A stretch of DNA of 64,000 bases, from the NCBI RefSeq assembly GCF_004216575.1, contig NZ_SGWW01000002.1, positions 310,001-374,000 on the forward strand, written 5' to 3'. Shown in pieces: positions 53,807-62,692 of this stretch (its first letter is position 1; every line of letters starts with the position of its first letter). Below the pieces are notes generated by a model that saw nothing but the letters and a program-made list of their open reading frames with translations, was not told the origin of the DNA and ran no database searches. Position numbers and translations under genes: made by a program. This stretch comes from Microcella putealis. Its GTDB lineage: Bacteria > Actinomycetota > Actinomycetes > Actinomycetales > Microbacteriaceae.

Positions 53807-56071
53807 GTGGAAGGTCCCGAAATCAAGTCCGCCGAAACCGTTATCGATAACGGTTCGTTCGGCACCCGCACTATCCGTTTTGAAACCGGTCGTCTCGCGC
53901 AGCAGGCGCAGGGCGCCGTTGCCGCGTACCTCGACGAGGAGACGATGCTGCTGAGCGCGACGAGCGCCGGCAAGCACCCCCGCGAGGGCTTCGACTTCTT
54001 CCCGCTCACCGTCGACGTCGAAGAGCGTTCGTACGCCGCGGGCAAGATCCCCGGCTCGTTCTTCCGTCGTGAGGGCCGTCCCTCGACCGAGGCGATCCTC
54101 GTCTGCCGTCTGATCGACCGTCCCCTGCGCCCCTCGTTTGTCGAAGGTCTGCGCAACGAGGTGCAGATCGTCATCACCGTGATGTCGATCGCCCCCGACG
54201 AGTTCTACGACGCACTCGCGATCAACGCCGCCAGCGCCTCGACGCAGATCTCGGGTCTGCCGTTCAGCGGCCCGATCGCCGGTGTGCGCATGGCACTCAT
54301 GCCGCGCCAAGACGGCACCGGCCAGTGGGTCGCGTTCCCGAAGCACTCGCAGCTCGCTGACGCCGTGTTCGACCTGACCGTCGCCGGTCGCGTCGTCACG
54401 AAGGCCGATGGCACCGAAGACGTCGCGATCATGATGGTCGAGGCCGAGGCCACCGAGTCGAGCTGGGGCCACATCCAGGCCGGCGCCATCAAGCCGAGCG
54501 AGGCCGTCGTTGCCGAGGGTCTCGAGGCGGCGAAGCCGTTCCTCGCCCAGCTGGTGAAGGCCCAGGTCGAGCTGGCCGCGCAGAGCGCCAAGGAGGTGCG
54601 CGAGTACCCCGTCTTCCTCAACTACAGCGACGAGCTGTACGCGGCGGTCGACGGCATCGCGCACGACGAGCTGGCGCGCGTCTACCAGATCGCTGACAAG
54701 GTCGAGCGTCAGAACGCCGATGACGAGCTCAAGGCTCGCGTCAAGGGCGAGATCGAGCAGAAGGTCGCCGCGGGCGAGCTGCCCGACTCGGCTCTCGCGC
54801 AGTTCGGTGCCGCCTACAAGGGCGTCTCGAAGAAGATCATGCGCAACCGCGTGCTCACCGAGGGCGTCCGCATCGACGGCCGCGGCCTTGCCGACATTCG
54901 CGCGCTCGACGCCGAAGTGCAGGTCATCCCGCGCGTGCACGGCTCGGCGATCTTCCAGCGCGGCGAGACGCAGATTCTCGGCGTCACGACGCTCAACATG
55001 CTGAAGATGGAACAGCAGATCGACTCGCTGAACCCCGTCACCAGCAAGCGGTACCTGCACCACTACAACTTCCCGCCCTACTCGACCGGTGAGACCGGCC
55101 GCGTGGGCAGCCCCAAGCGTCGCGAGATCGGGCACGGCTTCCTGGCCGAGCGTGCGCTCGTGCCGGTGCTGCCGACGCGCGACGAGTTCCCGTACGCGAT
55201 CCGTCAGGTCTCCGAGGCGCTCAGCTCGAACGGCTCGACCTCGATGGGTTCGGTCTGCGCCTCGACCCTGTCGCTGCTGAACGCCGGTGTGCCGCTCAAG
55301 GCCCCCGTCGCCGGAATCGCCATGGGTCTCATCAGCGACGAGATCGATGGTGAGACGAAGTACGCGGCCCTCACCGACATCCTCGGCGCCGAAGATGCTC
55401 TCGGCGACATGGACTTCAAGGTCGCCGGCACCCGCGAGTTCGTCACCGCGATCCAGCTCGACACGAAGCTCGACGGCATCCCGTCGTCCGTCCTGCAGGG
55501 CGCGCTGACGCAGGCCCGCGAGGCCCGACTGGCGATCCTCGACGTCATGAACCAGGCGATCGACGGCCCCGACGAGATGGCGCCGACCGCCCCGCGCGTG
55601 ATCAGCGTGCAGATCCCGGTCGACAAGATCGGTGAGCTGATCGGCCCGAAGGGCAAGACGATCAACGCGATCCAGGACGAGACCGGCGCGCAGATCTCGA
55701 TCGAAGAGAACGGCACCGTGTACATCGGCGCCGTCGACGGCCCGTCGGCCGAGGCCGCGCGCCTGCAGGTCAACGCGATCGCAAACCCGGTCAACCCCGA
55801 GGTCGGCGAGCAGTACCTGGGCACGGTCGTGAAGATCGCCGCCTTCGGCGCGTTCGTCTCGCTGCTTCCCGGCAAGGACGGCCTGCTGCACATCAGCGAG
55901 GTGCGCAAGCTCGCCGGTGGCAAGCGCGTCGAGAACGTCGAAGACGTGCTCTCGGTCGGCCAGAAGATCCTCGTCGAGATCACGAAGACCGACGACCGCG
56001 GCAAGCTCTCGCTTGCTCCGGTGCTCGCCGAGGGCGACGCCCCGGCCGAGGCCGAAGGCGAAGACGGCTAA
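53807..56071 (+). CDS. pnp: Polyribonucleotide nucleotidyltransferase (PNPase)
   Basis: PNPase, 754 residues, the phosphorolytic 3'-5' exoribonuclease of RNA decay. Two RNase PH-like domains flank an alpha-helical domain: [20 protein letters not shown] and [20 protein letters not shown] in the first, then [37 protein letters not shown], and [20 protein letters not shown] in the second. A KH domain ([20 protein letters not shown]) and an S1 domain ([20 protein letters not shown]) complete it. The GTG start follows AAAGGAGAG at nine bases. Note the GTG start and long leader. Confidence 0.97.
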   Translation: MEGPEIKSAETVIDNGSFGTRTIRFETGRLAQQAQGAVAAYLDEETMLLSATSAGKHPREGFDFFPLTVDVEERSYAAGKIPGSFFRREGRPSTEAILVCRLIDRPLRPSFVEGLRNEVQIVITVMSIAPDEFYDALAINAASASTQISGLPFSGPIAGVRMALMPRQDGTGQWVAFPKHSQLADAVFDLTVAGRVVTKADGTEDVAIMMVEAEATESSWGHIQAGAIKPSEAVVAEGLEAAKPFLAQLVKAQVELAAQSAKEVREYPVFLNYSDELYAAVDGIAHDELARVYQIADKVERQNADDELKARVKGEIEQKVAAGELPDSALAQFGAAYKGVSKKIMRNRVLTEGVRIDGRGLADIRALDAEVQVIPRVHGSAIFQRGETQILGVTTLNMLKMEQQIDSLNPVTSKRYLHHYNFPPYSTGETGRVGSPKRREIGHGFLAERALVPVLPTRDEFPYAIRQVSEALSSNGSTSMGSVCASTLSLLNAGVPLKAPVAGIAMGLISDEIDGETKYAALTDILGAEDALGDMDFKVAGTREFVTAIQLDTKLDGIPSSVLQGALTQAREARLAILDVMNQAIDGPDEMAPTAPRVISVQIPVDKIGELIGPKGKTINAIQDETGAQISIEENGTVYIGAVDGPSAEAARLQVNAIANPVNPEVGEQYLGTVVKIAAFGAFVSLLPGKDGLLHISEVRKLAGGKRVENVEDVLSVGQKILVEITKTDDRGKLSLAPVLAEGDAPAEAEGEDG

Positions 56072-56087
56072 CGCTGCTTCTCAGAAC

Positions 56088-56132
56088 ACGACGGATGCCC
56101 GTCCTGCTTCGCGCAGGGCGGGCATCCGTCGT
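56088..56132. terminator. Strong bidirectional terminator after pnp
   Basis: Perfect 14-base arms (56088-56101, 56119-56132) extended inward by a wobble and five more pairs around a TTCGC loop, about 20 bp in all. It lies between pnp and the convergent ABC permease gene. There is only a short T tract (GTTC). Confidence 0.75.
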
Positions 56133-56145
56133 TCACGGCACGCGG

Positions 56146-56940
56146 CTACACGCCGACATCGCGCCGTCGGAACGCGAGCACCGCGATCACGACCGCGGCA
56201 ATGGCGACCAGGTACAGCAGCCCGATGGCGGCATCGAGCCCGTCGGCAAGCGGATTCGCACCGAACGCCCAGTGGTACGGCGACACGGCGTGCAGCCACC
56301 TGAGCTCCTCGCTCTGATTGCCGAGCGCGTTCGCGGCATAGCCGGCCACGGCGACGCCGGCGGCGGCCCCGACGGCGATCGCACGTCGACCCATCACACC
56401 GCCCGCGAGTATCCCGATCATGGCGGTTGACAGCGCTGTGCCGAACAGCGCGAGCCCGCCCGCCACGATGCCATCGGCCTCGAGGCCAAGTTCGCTCGGG
56501 CCGTTGAGTATCGTCGCCAGCAGACTCACCCAGATCACGAGGATGGCGAGCTTCAGGGTGATCGCGGCCGCGCGCTCGAGCACGAGTTGCGTGCGGCTCA
56601 CTCCGTGGGCGAGGGTCAACTCCAGCGTCCCGCGCTCCTCATCGCCTGCGATCGCTGCCGCCCCCCATGACGTGGCCGCGATGGTGAGCAGCACGAACCC
56701 GAGCAGGCCGTAGACGGTGCCCTGGGTATAGCCGGCGCCGGAGGTGATCTGGTCGTAGTTGAGCGCCGACACGAGTTCGGGCGGCAGGCTCTCGATGATG
56801 GCGAGAAACTCGCTGTTGCCGCCGAACGACGGAAACAGTGGCAGGTACAAGCCGGTCACGGCAGCAAGCCCGAGGGCCCAGCCGATCAGCCCGCGCCACG
56901 AGTCGGCGAGGGTGCGGCGCATCAGGGGGAGAGCGCTCAT
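56146..56940 (-). CDS. ABC transporter permease (ABC-2 type)
   Basis: A 264-residue permease with six predicted membrane helices, a large first extracytoplasmic loop (about 38-75) and the segment SWGAAAIAGDEERGTLELTL, typical of ABC-2 exporters of the NatB/YhaP kind. It overlaps the ATPase gene by ATGA. Together with the TetR gene upstream it makes a three-gene exporter operon. The substrate is unknown, but drug or antibiotic export is common for this layout. Confidence 0.85.
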   Translation of the reverse strand: MSALPLMRRTLADSWRGLIGWALGLAAVTGLYLPLFPSFGGNSEFLAIIESLPPELVSALNYDQITSGAGYTQGTVYGLLGFVLLTIAATSWGAAAIAGDEERGTLELTLAHGVSRTQLVLERAAAITLKLAILVIWVSLLATILNGPSELGLEADGIVAGGLALFGTALSTAMIGILAGGVMGRRAIAVGAAAGVAVAGYAANALGNQSEELRWLHAVSPYHWAFGANPLADGLDAAIGLLYLVAIAAVVIAVLAFRRRDVGV

Positions 56941-57875
56941 TGCGCACCGCCTGTCTGCTCCGTCGCGGCGTCACTGTAGAAGCTGAGCACGGCGCGTTCG
57001 AGATCGGGTTCGGCAACCACAAGATCGAGCACGGGTTGCGCGGCCAGGGCGCTGACGAGTTCGTCCAGACCGGTCGACAGGCGGCCCCGAAGCACCACCG
57101 TCTCCCCGGCGTGCTGCGTCGAGAGGGCCGACATCCCGGGGAGCCGCTCAAGGTGCCCGGTCAACGCGGCCGCGTCGACGGCCCGCACGGTGACCCGCAC
57201 ATCGCGGTCGGCGGCGGCGCGGACCTCCGCGACGGTGCTGACCTGGGCGATGCGTCCATTTCGCAAAATCAGGACATCATCGGCCGCCTGGTCGATTTCG
57301 CTGATGACGTGCGAACTCAGCAGTACCGTTTGCCCTTCGTCGGTGGCTTCGCGCACGAGCGAGAGGAACGCCTGCTGCACGAGAGGGTCGAGTCCGCTCG
57401 TCGGCTCGTCCAAAATGAGCACATCCGGTCGGTGAGCAAAAGCCTGCACCAGCCCGACCTTCTGCTTATTGCCCTTGCTGAGCGCCGTCACCGGGCGCCG
57501 CAGGTCAAGACCGAGCCGGTCAGCCAGCTCGCCGATGCGCGGCGCCGCATTCGCCTCTCCGTTGAGGGCGGCGTAGTGCGTGAGCAGTCGGCCCGCCGTG
57601 ATGCGGGAGTCCATGATTAGCTCGCCCGGGAGGTATCCGATCCGCCGGCGCAGTCTCGGCCCTGCTTCGCGAGGATCGTCGCCGAGGACTCGGACGGTTC
57701 CGGATGTGGGGCGGATGATGTCCAGCAGGATGCGCATCGTTGTGGTCTTGCCGGCGCCGTTCGGGCCGATCAGGCCGACGACGCGGCCGGGTTCGACGCG
57801 GAGGTCGACCCCGTGTAGGGCGGTGCGGCGACCGTAACGCTTGGTGAGCGCGGTCGCCTCGATCGCGGCGGTCAT
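56937..57875 (-). CDS. ABC transporter ATP-binding protein (drug-exporter type)
   Basis: A 312-residue ATPase: Walker A GPNGAGKTTTM, Q-loop region IGYLPGELIMDSR, signature LSKGNKQKVGL, Walker B VLILDEPTSGLDP and switch His in LLSSHVISEI. The signature begins LSKGN rather than LSGGQ, a known variant of the CcmA/YhaQ-like subgroup. The last 90 residues are a DUF4162-like C-terminal domain. It overlaps both the TetR gene and the permease gene, so all three are translated in a coupled way. Confidence 0.92.
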   Translation of the reverse strand: MTAAIEATALTKRYGRRTALHGVDLRVEPGRVVGLIGPNGAGKTTTMRILLDIIRPTSGTVRVLGDDPREAGPRLRRRIGYLPGELIMDSRITAGRLLTHYAALNGEANAAPRIGELADRLGLDLRRPVTALSKGNKQKVGLVQAFAHRPDVLILDEPTSGLDPLVQQAFLSLVREATDEGQTVLLSSHVISEIDQAADDVLILRNGRIAQVSTVAEVRAAADRDVRVTVRAVDAAALTGHLERLPGMSALSTQHAGETVVLRGRLSTGLDELVSALAAQPVLDLVVAEPDLERAVLSFYSDAATEQTGGAQ

Positions 57876-58540
57876 GTCGAGTCGTCCTTTCGCGGAGTTT
57901 CTGTGCCATCGAGGGCTGCGCGAGCGGCGTCGATGACGTCCGTCGTCGCGTACAGGCCGTGTGTATAGAGATCGAGTGTGGGTAGGGTCATGCGGCGCAC
58001 CGCGTCGGCCGTCAGGCCTATCTCGCCGAGCGCACGGCCGATATGTCGTTCAAGCAGCAGGGGCACGAGGCCGTAGGCGGCGATGATGATGGCGCGCATG
58101 CGGGGGTCGGCGCTGTCGCGCATGGCCCCGGCCGCGACTCCCGCGGTGATCATGGCTTCGGTGCGGTCAACGAGTCCGTCCCACAGGCGCAAGCCGTCGT
58201 CGGTTCCGTCGAGGATGATGCGCGCGAGATAGTCGAACGCGGGCCGGAAGGTATCCATGTCTCCGATCCACTGCTGGATCGTCGCTCCGAGATCGGGGTT
58301 GTCAATGGCGTCGGCGTTGCGCCCCATCAGCTCGCCGAGAACGTAGTCGTCGCAGGCGCGTTGCAGGGCCTCTTTGCTGCCGTAGTGGTGGATCACGAGG
58401 GCAGGGCTCACCCTCGCGGCGGCTGCGATGGCGCGAACGCTCGTCGCGGCAACGCCCTGCGCTCCGAAGAGCGCGAGGGCGGCTGCACGAATGCGCAGAC
58501 GGGCGTCATCGGACGGGGGCACTGAACGCATGTTCAGCAC
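57872..58540 (-). CDS. TetR-family repressor of the ABC operon
   Basis: A 222-residue regulator. The TetR DNA-binding domain is clear (RIRAAALALFGAQGVAATSV then AIAAAARVSPALVIHHYGSK). The ligand domain holds a long hydrophobic helix (MRAIIIAAYGLVPLLLERHI). Two palindromes at and just before the start mark likely operators, so it should repress itself and the exporter genes that overlap its end. The start is either GTG 58540 or ATG 58531; both lie within the operator region. Confidence 0.9.
   Translation of the reverse strand: MLNMRSVPPSDDARLRIRAAALALFGAQGVAATSVRAIAAAARVSPALVIHHYGSKEALQRACDDYVLGELMGRNADAIDNPDLGATIQQWIGDMDTFRPAFDYLARIILDGTDDGLRLWDGLVDRTEAMITAGVAAGAMRDSADPRMRAIIIAAYGLVPLLLERHIGRALGEIGLTADAVRRMTLPTLDLYTHGLYATTDVIDAARAALDGTETPRKDDST
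58522..58537. promoter_or_regulatory. Palindrome CTGAAC-N4-GTTCAG at the tetR start
   Basis: Perfect six-base arms with a four-base spacer, covering the possible ATG at 58531. It shares the GAAC/GTTC half-site with the second palindrome six bases away. A repressor bound here would block initiation directly. Confidence 0.5.
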
Positions 58541-58542
58541 AC

Positions 58543-58556
58543 TAAACGATCGTTCA
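58543..58556. promoter_or_regulatory. Second tetR operator, AACGATCGTT core
   Basis: A perfect ten-base core (58545-58554) extended to TAAACGATCGTTCA. Together with the neighbouring palindrome it forms a double operator, centred 20 bases apart. Confidence 0.5.
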
Positions 58557-58580
58557 GCGCCCCGTCAAGGGTGGCGTGAG

Positions 58581-59108
58581 CTAGGCGGTGTGCGACACCC
58601 CCATCAACACCGCGCGGCCGAGGATGTGCTCGCGCAAGGTGAACCCGAGGAAGGCCGGTGTCGCATCGTCCGGAACGTCAAGGGACTCGACGGCGAGCGC
58701 TGACAGCACGAAGAAGTACCGGTGCTCACCGTGGCCCGATGGCGGCGCGGCCCCCAAGAATCGTGCGAGACGCAACTCGTTCGGCAGCGTGCGTGCCCCG
58801 TTGGGAAGGAGGGCGGCGTCGGGATCGCCCGCATTCTGGGCCAGCTCCGTCGCTGTACCCGGGATGTTGTACACGGCCCAGTGCCAGAACCCACTTCCCG
58901 TGGGGGCGTCGGGGTCGAACACGGTGAGAGCGAAGCTGCGGGTGCCATCCGGGGCGCCCGACCACTGGAGTGCGGGGGACCGGTCTTCGCCGCCGGCACC
59001 CGCGATGCCAGAGCGCGCCCACTGCGGCAGCGCCTCGCCGTCAGAAAAATCGGGACTCTCGAGCGTGAAGAGCGGCACCTCAGGAAGCTTCCAGAACGGG
59101 TCATTCAT
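58581..59108 (-). CDS. YbhB/YbcL-type PEBP-family protein
   Basis: A 175-residue protein of the phosphatidylethanolamine-binding family (Raf-kinase-inhibitor-like). The ligand-site motifs are SPALQWSGAPDGTRSFALTV, FDPDAPTGSGFWHWAVYNIP and HRYFFVLSALAVESLDV. The biological role in bacteria is unknown. The ATG at 59108 follows AAGGAGA; upstream codons of the long ORF belong to the intergenic region. It is divergent from the rhodopsin gene. Confidence 0.88.
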   Translation of the reverse strand: MNDPFWKLPEVPLFTLESPDFSDGEALPQWARSGIAGAGGEDRSPALQWSGAPDGTRSFALTVFDPDAPTGSGFWHWAVYNIPGTATELAQNAGDPDAALLPNGARTLPNELRLARFLGAAPPSGHGEHRYFFVLSALAVESLDVPDDATPAFLGFTLREHILGRAVLMGVSHTA

Positions 59109-59317
59109 GCGTGTCTCCTTGTCGTCGCACCCCAGTGTTGACGACCCGGCTGACCTCCCAGTTCGAGAACGGTCGACACACATCTTGTGCAAGGCGACCT
59201 CCCAGCCTATGAGCGCACCGTGAGAGCACTTCGCCCGGCCGGCTCCCGATCGCATGTCCGAGACGAGGATCGAATCCCCGATCGTGCGCGGCATCCCGCG
59301 AACGATTCCAGATCCAA

Positions 59318-60073
59318 ATGAGCATCATGGAATTCCAGATCGTCCAAGCATTCTTCATGCTGGGCTTCGTCGCGATGGCGGCGGGCGCCCTGTGGTTCTT
59401 CATGGAACGCAACGACTTGAAGCCGGAGCTGCGTCCGGTCGCGACGTACGCGACCGTTATCGCCTTCGTCGCCGCGATTCTGTACTACGTCATGAAGGAT
59501 GTCGTGCAGTTCCCCCTCGGCGAGATCGGGGTCGAGGCGATCCGTAACACGGTCGAGCTGCGCTACATCGACTGGCTGATCACGACCCCGCTGCTGCTCA
59601 TCGAGTTCGGCATCATCGTGGCGCTTGCCGGTGCGGCGAAGAAGGGCCTCATAACGCGCATCGTGATCGCTGACCTCATCATGATCGTCACCGGTTACCT
59701 CGGCGAGACGAGCGAGCCCGGCGCCCCCGGCACCGTCGTTCTCTTCGTGATTTCGTCGCTGGCGTGGTTCTACATCATCTACGAGATCTTCCGCATCGAC
59801 ATCTCGAACGGCCCGGCCCACGCCCAGCGTGCGGTCAAGATCATGCGCCTGTTTGTCGTCATCGGTTGGGCCATCTACCCGATCGCCACGGCGATCGAGC
59901 AGTTCCTGCAGATCGGCGGAGCCGACATTGCGCTCGCCGTCAGCATCGCCGCGTGCATCTACGTTGTCGCCGACGTCGTGAACAAGGTGGGCTTCGGTAT
60001 TGTCGCGATCCAGGCCGCCAAGGTCTCGTCGGGCATCCACGAGGTCGCCCCCTCGAGCGTCGACGCTAAGTAA
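59318..60073 (+). CDS. Microbial rhodopsin, proton-pump type (D-T-E) without the helix-B histidine
   Basis: A 251-residue seven-helix retinal protein. Helix C reads LRYIDWLITTPLLLIEF: Arg82, counter-ion Asp85, Thr89, and proton-donor Glu96, the D-T-E set of outward proton pumps. Leu93 is the spectral-tuning site and predicts green absorption. Helix G carries Asp219 and the retinal Lys223 (ADVVNKVGFG). Overall it resembles Exiguobacterium rhodopsin and proteorhodopsin. In those, a helix-B His pairs with the Asp; here the place is Leu55 (FVAAILYYVMKD). No retinal-synthesis gene lies in the window. No good ribosome site is seen; ATG 59327 is an alternative start. A strong terminator follows. Confidence 0.93.
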   Translation: MSIMEFQIVQAFFMLGFVAMAAGALWFFMERNDLKPELRPVATYATVIAFVAAILYYVMKDVVQFPLGEIGVEAIRNTVELRYIDWLITTPLLLIEFGIIVALAGAAKKGLITRIVIADLIMIVTGYLGETSEPGAPGTVVLFVISSLAWFYIIYEIFRIDISNGPAHAQRAVKIMRLFVVIGWAIYPIATAIEQFLQIGGADIALAVSIAACIYVVADVVNKVGFGIVAIQAAKVSSGIHEVAPSSVDAK

Positions 60074-60090
60074 CACCAGCACTCACCAGC

Positions 60091-60129
60091 GCGGGGCGGG
60101 CCAACAGGCTCGCCCCGCTGCTGCTTTTT
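60091..60129 (+). terminator. Rho-independent terminator after rhodopsin
   Basis: A 12-bp stem (60091-60102, 60107-60118) with one G-T wobble and an AACA loop, then TGCTGC and five T. It shows that the rhodopsin gene is a single transcription unit. Confidence 0.85.
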
Positions 60130-60243
60130 CCCCGTGATCGCGCATCGATAACGATCGCGCGCCGCTGAGCCCGCCGGGGTGCGCGCGGCGATACTCTCTC
60201 CTTCATCCTTCGCGGCACCCTCCGCGACCGAATCGAGGTCGGC

Positions 60244-61266
60244 ATGACGGCACCCTCCGGCAGCCCCCGGGCATCCGCCGGGGCGTTCGCCGCGCCGACA
60301 TCTGCGTCGAGCGCCCCCAGCGTGTCGGCGGCGAGCGGCCCGGTGCCCACCCTGCGACGCATCGGCACGAGCGCGCTGGCGGTGTACCCCATCGCCCTGA
60401 GCGGTACGGTGTTCGGCTGGACCACTGACGGGCCCACCACCACGGCCATCCTCGACCGATTTGCCGAGCTTGGAGGCTCGTTTATCGACACCGCCGATTC
60501 GTACGCGGGGGGCCGCAGTGAAATCATGATCGGCAATTGGATGCGCGCCCGCGGCAACCGCGACCAGGTCACGATCGCGACGAAGATCGGCAAGAGCGCC
60601 GACAATCCCGGCCTCTCGGCACGCGCGGTCGAGCGCGCCGTGGACGCCTCCCTCCAGCGGCTGCGCGTGAGCCACATCGACCTGCTGTATTTGCACATCG
60701 ACGACGAGACGGTGCCCTACGACGAGACGCTGCTCGCCGTCGACGAGTTGATTCGCGATGGTCGCGTTCGGTACTTCGGCGGCAGCCACCACACGGGCAA
60801 CCGCCTGCTAGAGGCGCGTATCGCGTCGGGGCAGCTCGGGGTGGCCCCCATGGTCGCCGTGCAAAATCACTACAACCTCGTGCACCGCAGCGAATACGAG
60901 GGTGACCTCGCGCGCATCGCGGCGCAGCTCGAGCTCGGGGTCATGCCGCGCTTCGCGCTCGCCGGCGGATTCCTCACCGGCAAGTACCGCTCGCGCGCCG
61001 ACCTCGAACGCTTCCGCCGAGGCGGAGACGCAGCCCCGCACTTGAGTCGGCACGGCTTGCGCCTGCTGCACACGATGGACCGAATCGCCAACGACACCGG
61101 CACGAGTGTCACGACGGTCGGCCTGTCGTGGCTCTTGTCGCGGCCGCGCATTGTCGCGCCGGTCGTGTCGGTGAGCTCGGCAGATCAGCTCGACGACGTC
61201 ATGGCTGCGCCGGTGACGTCACTCGGTCGGCACGAGCTGACCGAACTCGATCGCGTCAGCGCGTAG
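60244..61266 (+). CDS. Aldo/keto reductase
   Basis: A 340-residue NADPH-dependent oxidoreductase of the AKR fold. Seen are ELGGSFIDTADSYAGGRSE (catalytic Asp and Tyr), IATKIGK (Lys), IDLLYLHIDD (the usual catalytic-tetrad His), and the cofactor region TTVGLSWLLSRPRIVAPVVS. A 35-residue Ser/Ala-rich N-terminal extension precedes the barrel. The substrate is unknown. Its last 11 bases overlap the end of the convergent TetR gene. Confidence 0.87.
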   Translation: MTAPSGSPRASAGAFAAPTSASSAPSVSAASGPVPTLRRIGTSALAVYPIALSGTVFGWTTDGPTTTAILDRFAELGGSFIDTADSYAGGRSEIMIGNWMRARGNRDQVTIATKIGKSADNPGLSARAVERAVDASLQRLRVSHIDLLYLHIDDETVPYDETLLAVDELIRDGRVRYFGGSHHTGNRLLEARIASGQLGVAPMVAVQNHYNLVHRSEYEGDLARIAAQLELGVMPRFALAGGFLTGKYRSRADLERFRRGGDAAPHLSRHGLRLLHTMDRIANDTGTSVTTVGLSWLLSRPRIVAPVVSVSSADQLDDVMAAPVTSLGRHELTELDRVSA

Positions 61267-61885
61267 CGCTGCCACACTCGGCGACGAGCCGCTCGGCAAC
61301 GCGCCGTAGGCCGGCTCGGGCGGCGACATCGTCGGCCATATACGACCAGGCGTATGCGCCGTTGATGGCGAGCGTGAGCCCGTCAGCTGCGGCGCCCGGC
61401 AGGGGGTGTCCGAGGCTCGTAAACACCGTGGCGAGACGGGCGGAGACGTGGTCGGTGTAGGCCGCGGTGACCTGCCGAACAGGGTGCTGCCGGTCGGGGT
61501 ACTCGGCGGCGGCGTTCATGAAGGGGCAGCCGCGGTAGTCGCTCGACTCGATCGTCGACTCGACCATGTCGACGACGCGACCGATTGTCGCGGCGGCGCT
61601 GCGCGCATCCCCGATGGCGTCCTCCAGCGCGCTCTCGCCACGCTGACGCTGAATCTCGACGTAGTCGAGCACGAGGCGGTCTTTTGAGCCGAAGTGCTTG
61701 TAGAAGGTGGCCTTGGTCACCGACGACTCGGCGATCAGCAGGTCGACGCCGGTTGCCCGGATGCCCTCGTCATAGAACAACCGCAGGGCGGTTTCCAGGA
61801 TGCGCACCTTCGCCGGGGCCATGGGGCGCTCGCGACGCGCGGTCGACGACACAGCGGTGCTGGGGGGGAAAGCTGTCAGGGTCAC
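61256..61885 (-). CDS. TetR-family transcriptional regulator
   Basis: A 209-residue repressor. The HTH is VRILETALRLFYDEGIRATG followed by VDLLIAESSVTKATFYKHFG. The ligand domain has SSDYRGCPFMNAAAEYPD, as in the AcrR/NemR-like C-terminal family that often senses electrophiles through cysteine. The GTG at 61885 follows AAGGAG at six bases. A perfect 26-bp inverted repeat lies about 41 bases upstream. It may control itself and the divergent histidine phosphatase or the adjacent aldo/keto reductase. Confidence 0.9.
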   Translation of the reverse strand: MTLTAFPPSTAVSSTARRERPMAPAKVRILETALRLFYDEGIRATGVDLLIAESSVTKATFYKHFGSKDRLVLDYVEIQRQRGESALEDAIGDARSAAATIGRVVDMVESTIESSDYRGCPFMNAAAEYPDRQHPVRQVTAAYTDHVSARLATVFTSLGHPLPGAAADGLTLAINGAYAWSYMADDVAARAGLRRVAERLVAECGSATR

Positions 61886-61925
61886 CGGGGTCTCCTTGGT
61901 CGAGGGTGTGTCACGACTGTAGCAG

Positions 61926-61951
61926 GCGGACAGACAACCTCGTCTGTCCGC
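61926..61951. promoter_or_regulatory. TetR operator GCGGACAGAC-N6-GTCTGTCCGC
   Basis: Perfect ten-base arms with a six-base spacer, between the TetR gene and the divergent phosphatase gene. The ACAGAC/GTCTGT half-sites are typical of TetR-family operators. A weaker CCCCC-N5-GGGGG repeat lies at 61957-61971. Confidence 0.65.
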
Positions 61952-62071
61952 AAGTGCACCGGTCTGCCCCCAATTCGGGGGTACCGATGTTGCACTCTGC
62001 TGGGTGGGCGCGGCGTGGCGCTGATGCGCATGGCCTAGGCTCGACCGGGCGACAAAGGAGTGTGCAACGCA

Positions 62072-62674
62072 GTGTCTCGGTATGTGTACCTAGTGCGTCA
62101 CGGTGAGCAGCAGGATGCGGAACACGGTCTTCCCGACGGCCCGCTCAGCGGCCGTGGTCAACGGCAGGCGACGGCGATCGCCGAACGACTGTCGGGCGTT
62201 CCCTTCACGAGCGTGCACACCTCGCCGCTCCAGCGGGCGGTCGAGACCGCGAACTACATGACGGCTCGCATGCCCGCCATCGAGCCACAGTTGTCGGCGC
62301 TTCTCATGGACTGCATCCCGTCGGGGCCCGAGCCCGAGATGCCCACCGCCTTCGAGCCGTTCTTCGGAGGAGTGACTCCTGACGAGATCGCCGCGGGTCA
62401 GGCTCAAATGGCCGATGCGACGGCTGAGTGGCTGTCACCGTCGCGCGACGACCGCCACGACCTGCTCATCACCCACAACTTCGTCATTGCGTGGTTCGTG
62501 CGCGAGGTGTTCGGGGCTCCGGCCTGGCGGTGGATGGGCGTGAATCAGGCCAACTGCGGGCTCACGATCATTCGCGTTCGCTCGGCCAAGCCGCCGGTGC
62601 TCGTCACCCACAACGATCTCGGCCACCTGCCGACCGAGCTACGCACCGGCCTGCCCGTCGACCAGCCCTTCTAG
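62072..62674 (+). CDS. Histidine phosphatase-superfamily protein (phosphoglycerate-mutase-like)
   Basis: A 200-residue protein opening with YVYLVRHGEQQD, the RHG motif with the phosphorylated His, followed by SPLQRAVETANYM and the second catalytic His in LLITHNFVIAW. It is of the GpmB/SixA-like kind, dephosphorylating small phosphoesters or proteins. The start is GTG 62072, 11 bases after AAAGGAG; GTG 62060 overlaps that ribosome site and is rejected. A TAGGCT box lies at 62036-62041. Confidence 0.85.
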   Translation: MSRYVYLVRHGEQQDAEHGLPDGPLSGRGQRQATAIAERLSGVPFTSVHTSPLQRAVETANYMTARMPAIEPQLSALLMDCIPSGPEPEMPTAFEPFFGGVTPDEIAAGQAQMADATAEWLSPSRDDRHDLLITHNFVIAWFVREVFGAPAWRWMGVNQANCGLTIIRVRSAKPPVLVTHNDLGHLPTELRTGLPVDQPF

Positions 62675-62692
62675 CGGGGGCGCCCGCCGACG

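Noticed and set aside
59240-59300. tRNA-like T-arm (GGATCGAATCC) upstream of the rhodopsin gene, possibly an integration scar
   Set aside because: The loop does not start with TTC in register, no acceptor or anticodon arm can be found on either strand, and there is no integrase nearby.
59109-59317. Repeated GACCTCCCAG (59152 and 59196) and a TTGACG box as a rhodopsin promoter
   Set aside because: No matching -10 box at the right distance; two ten-base repeats alone are weak evidence.
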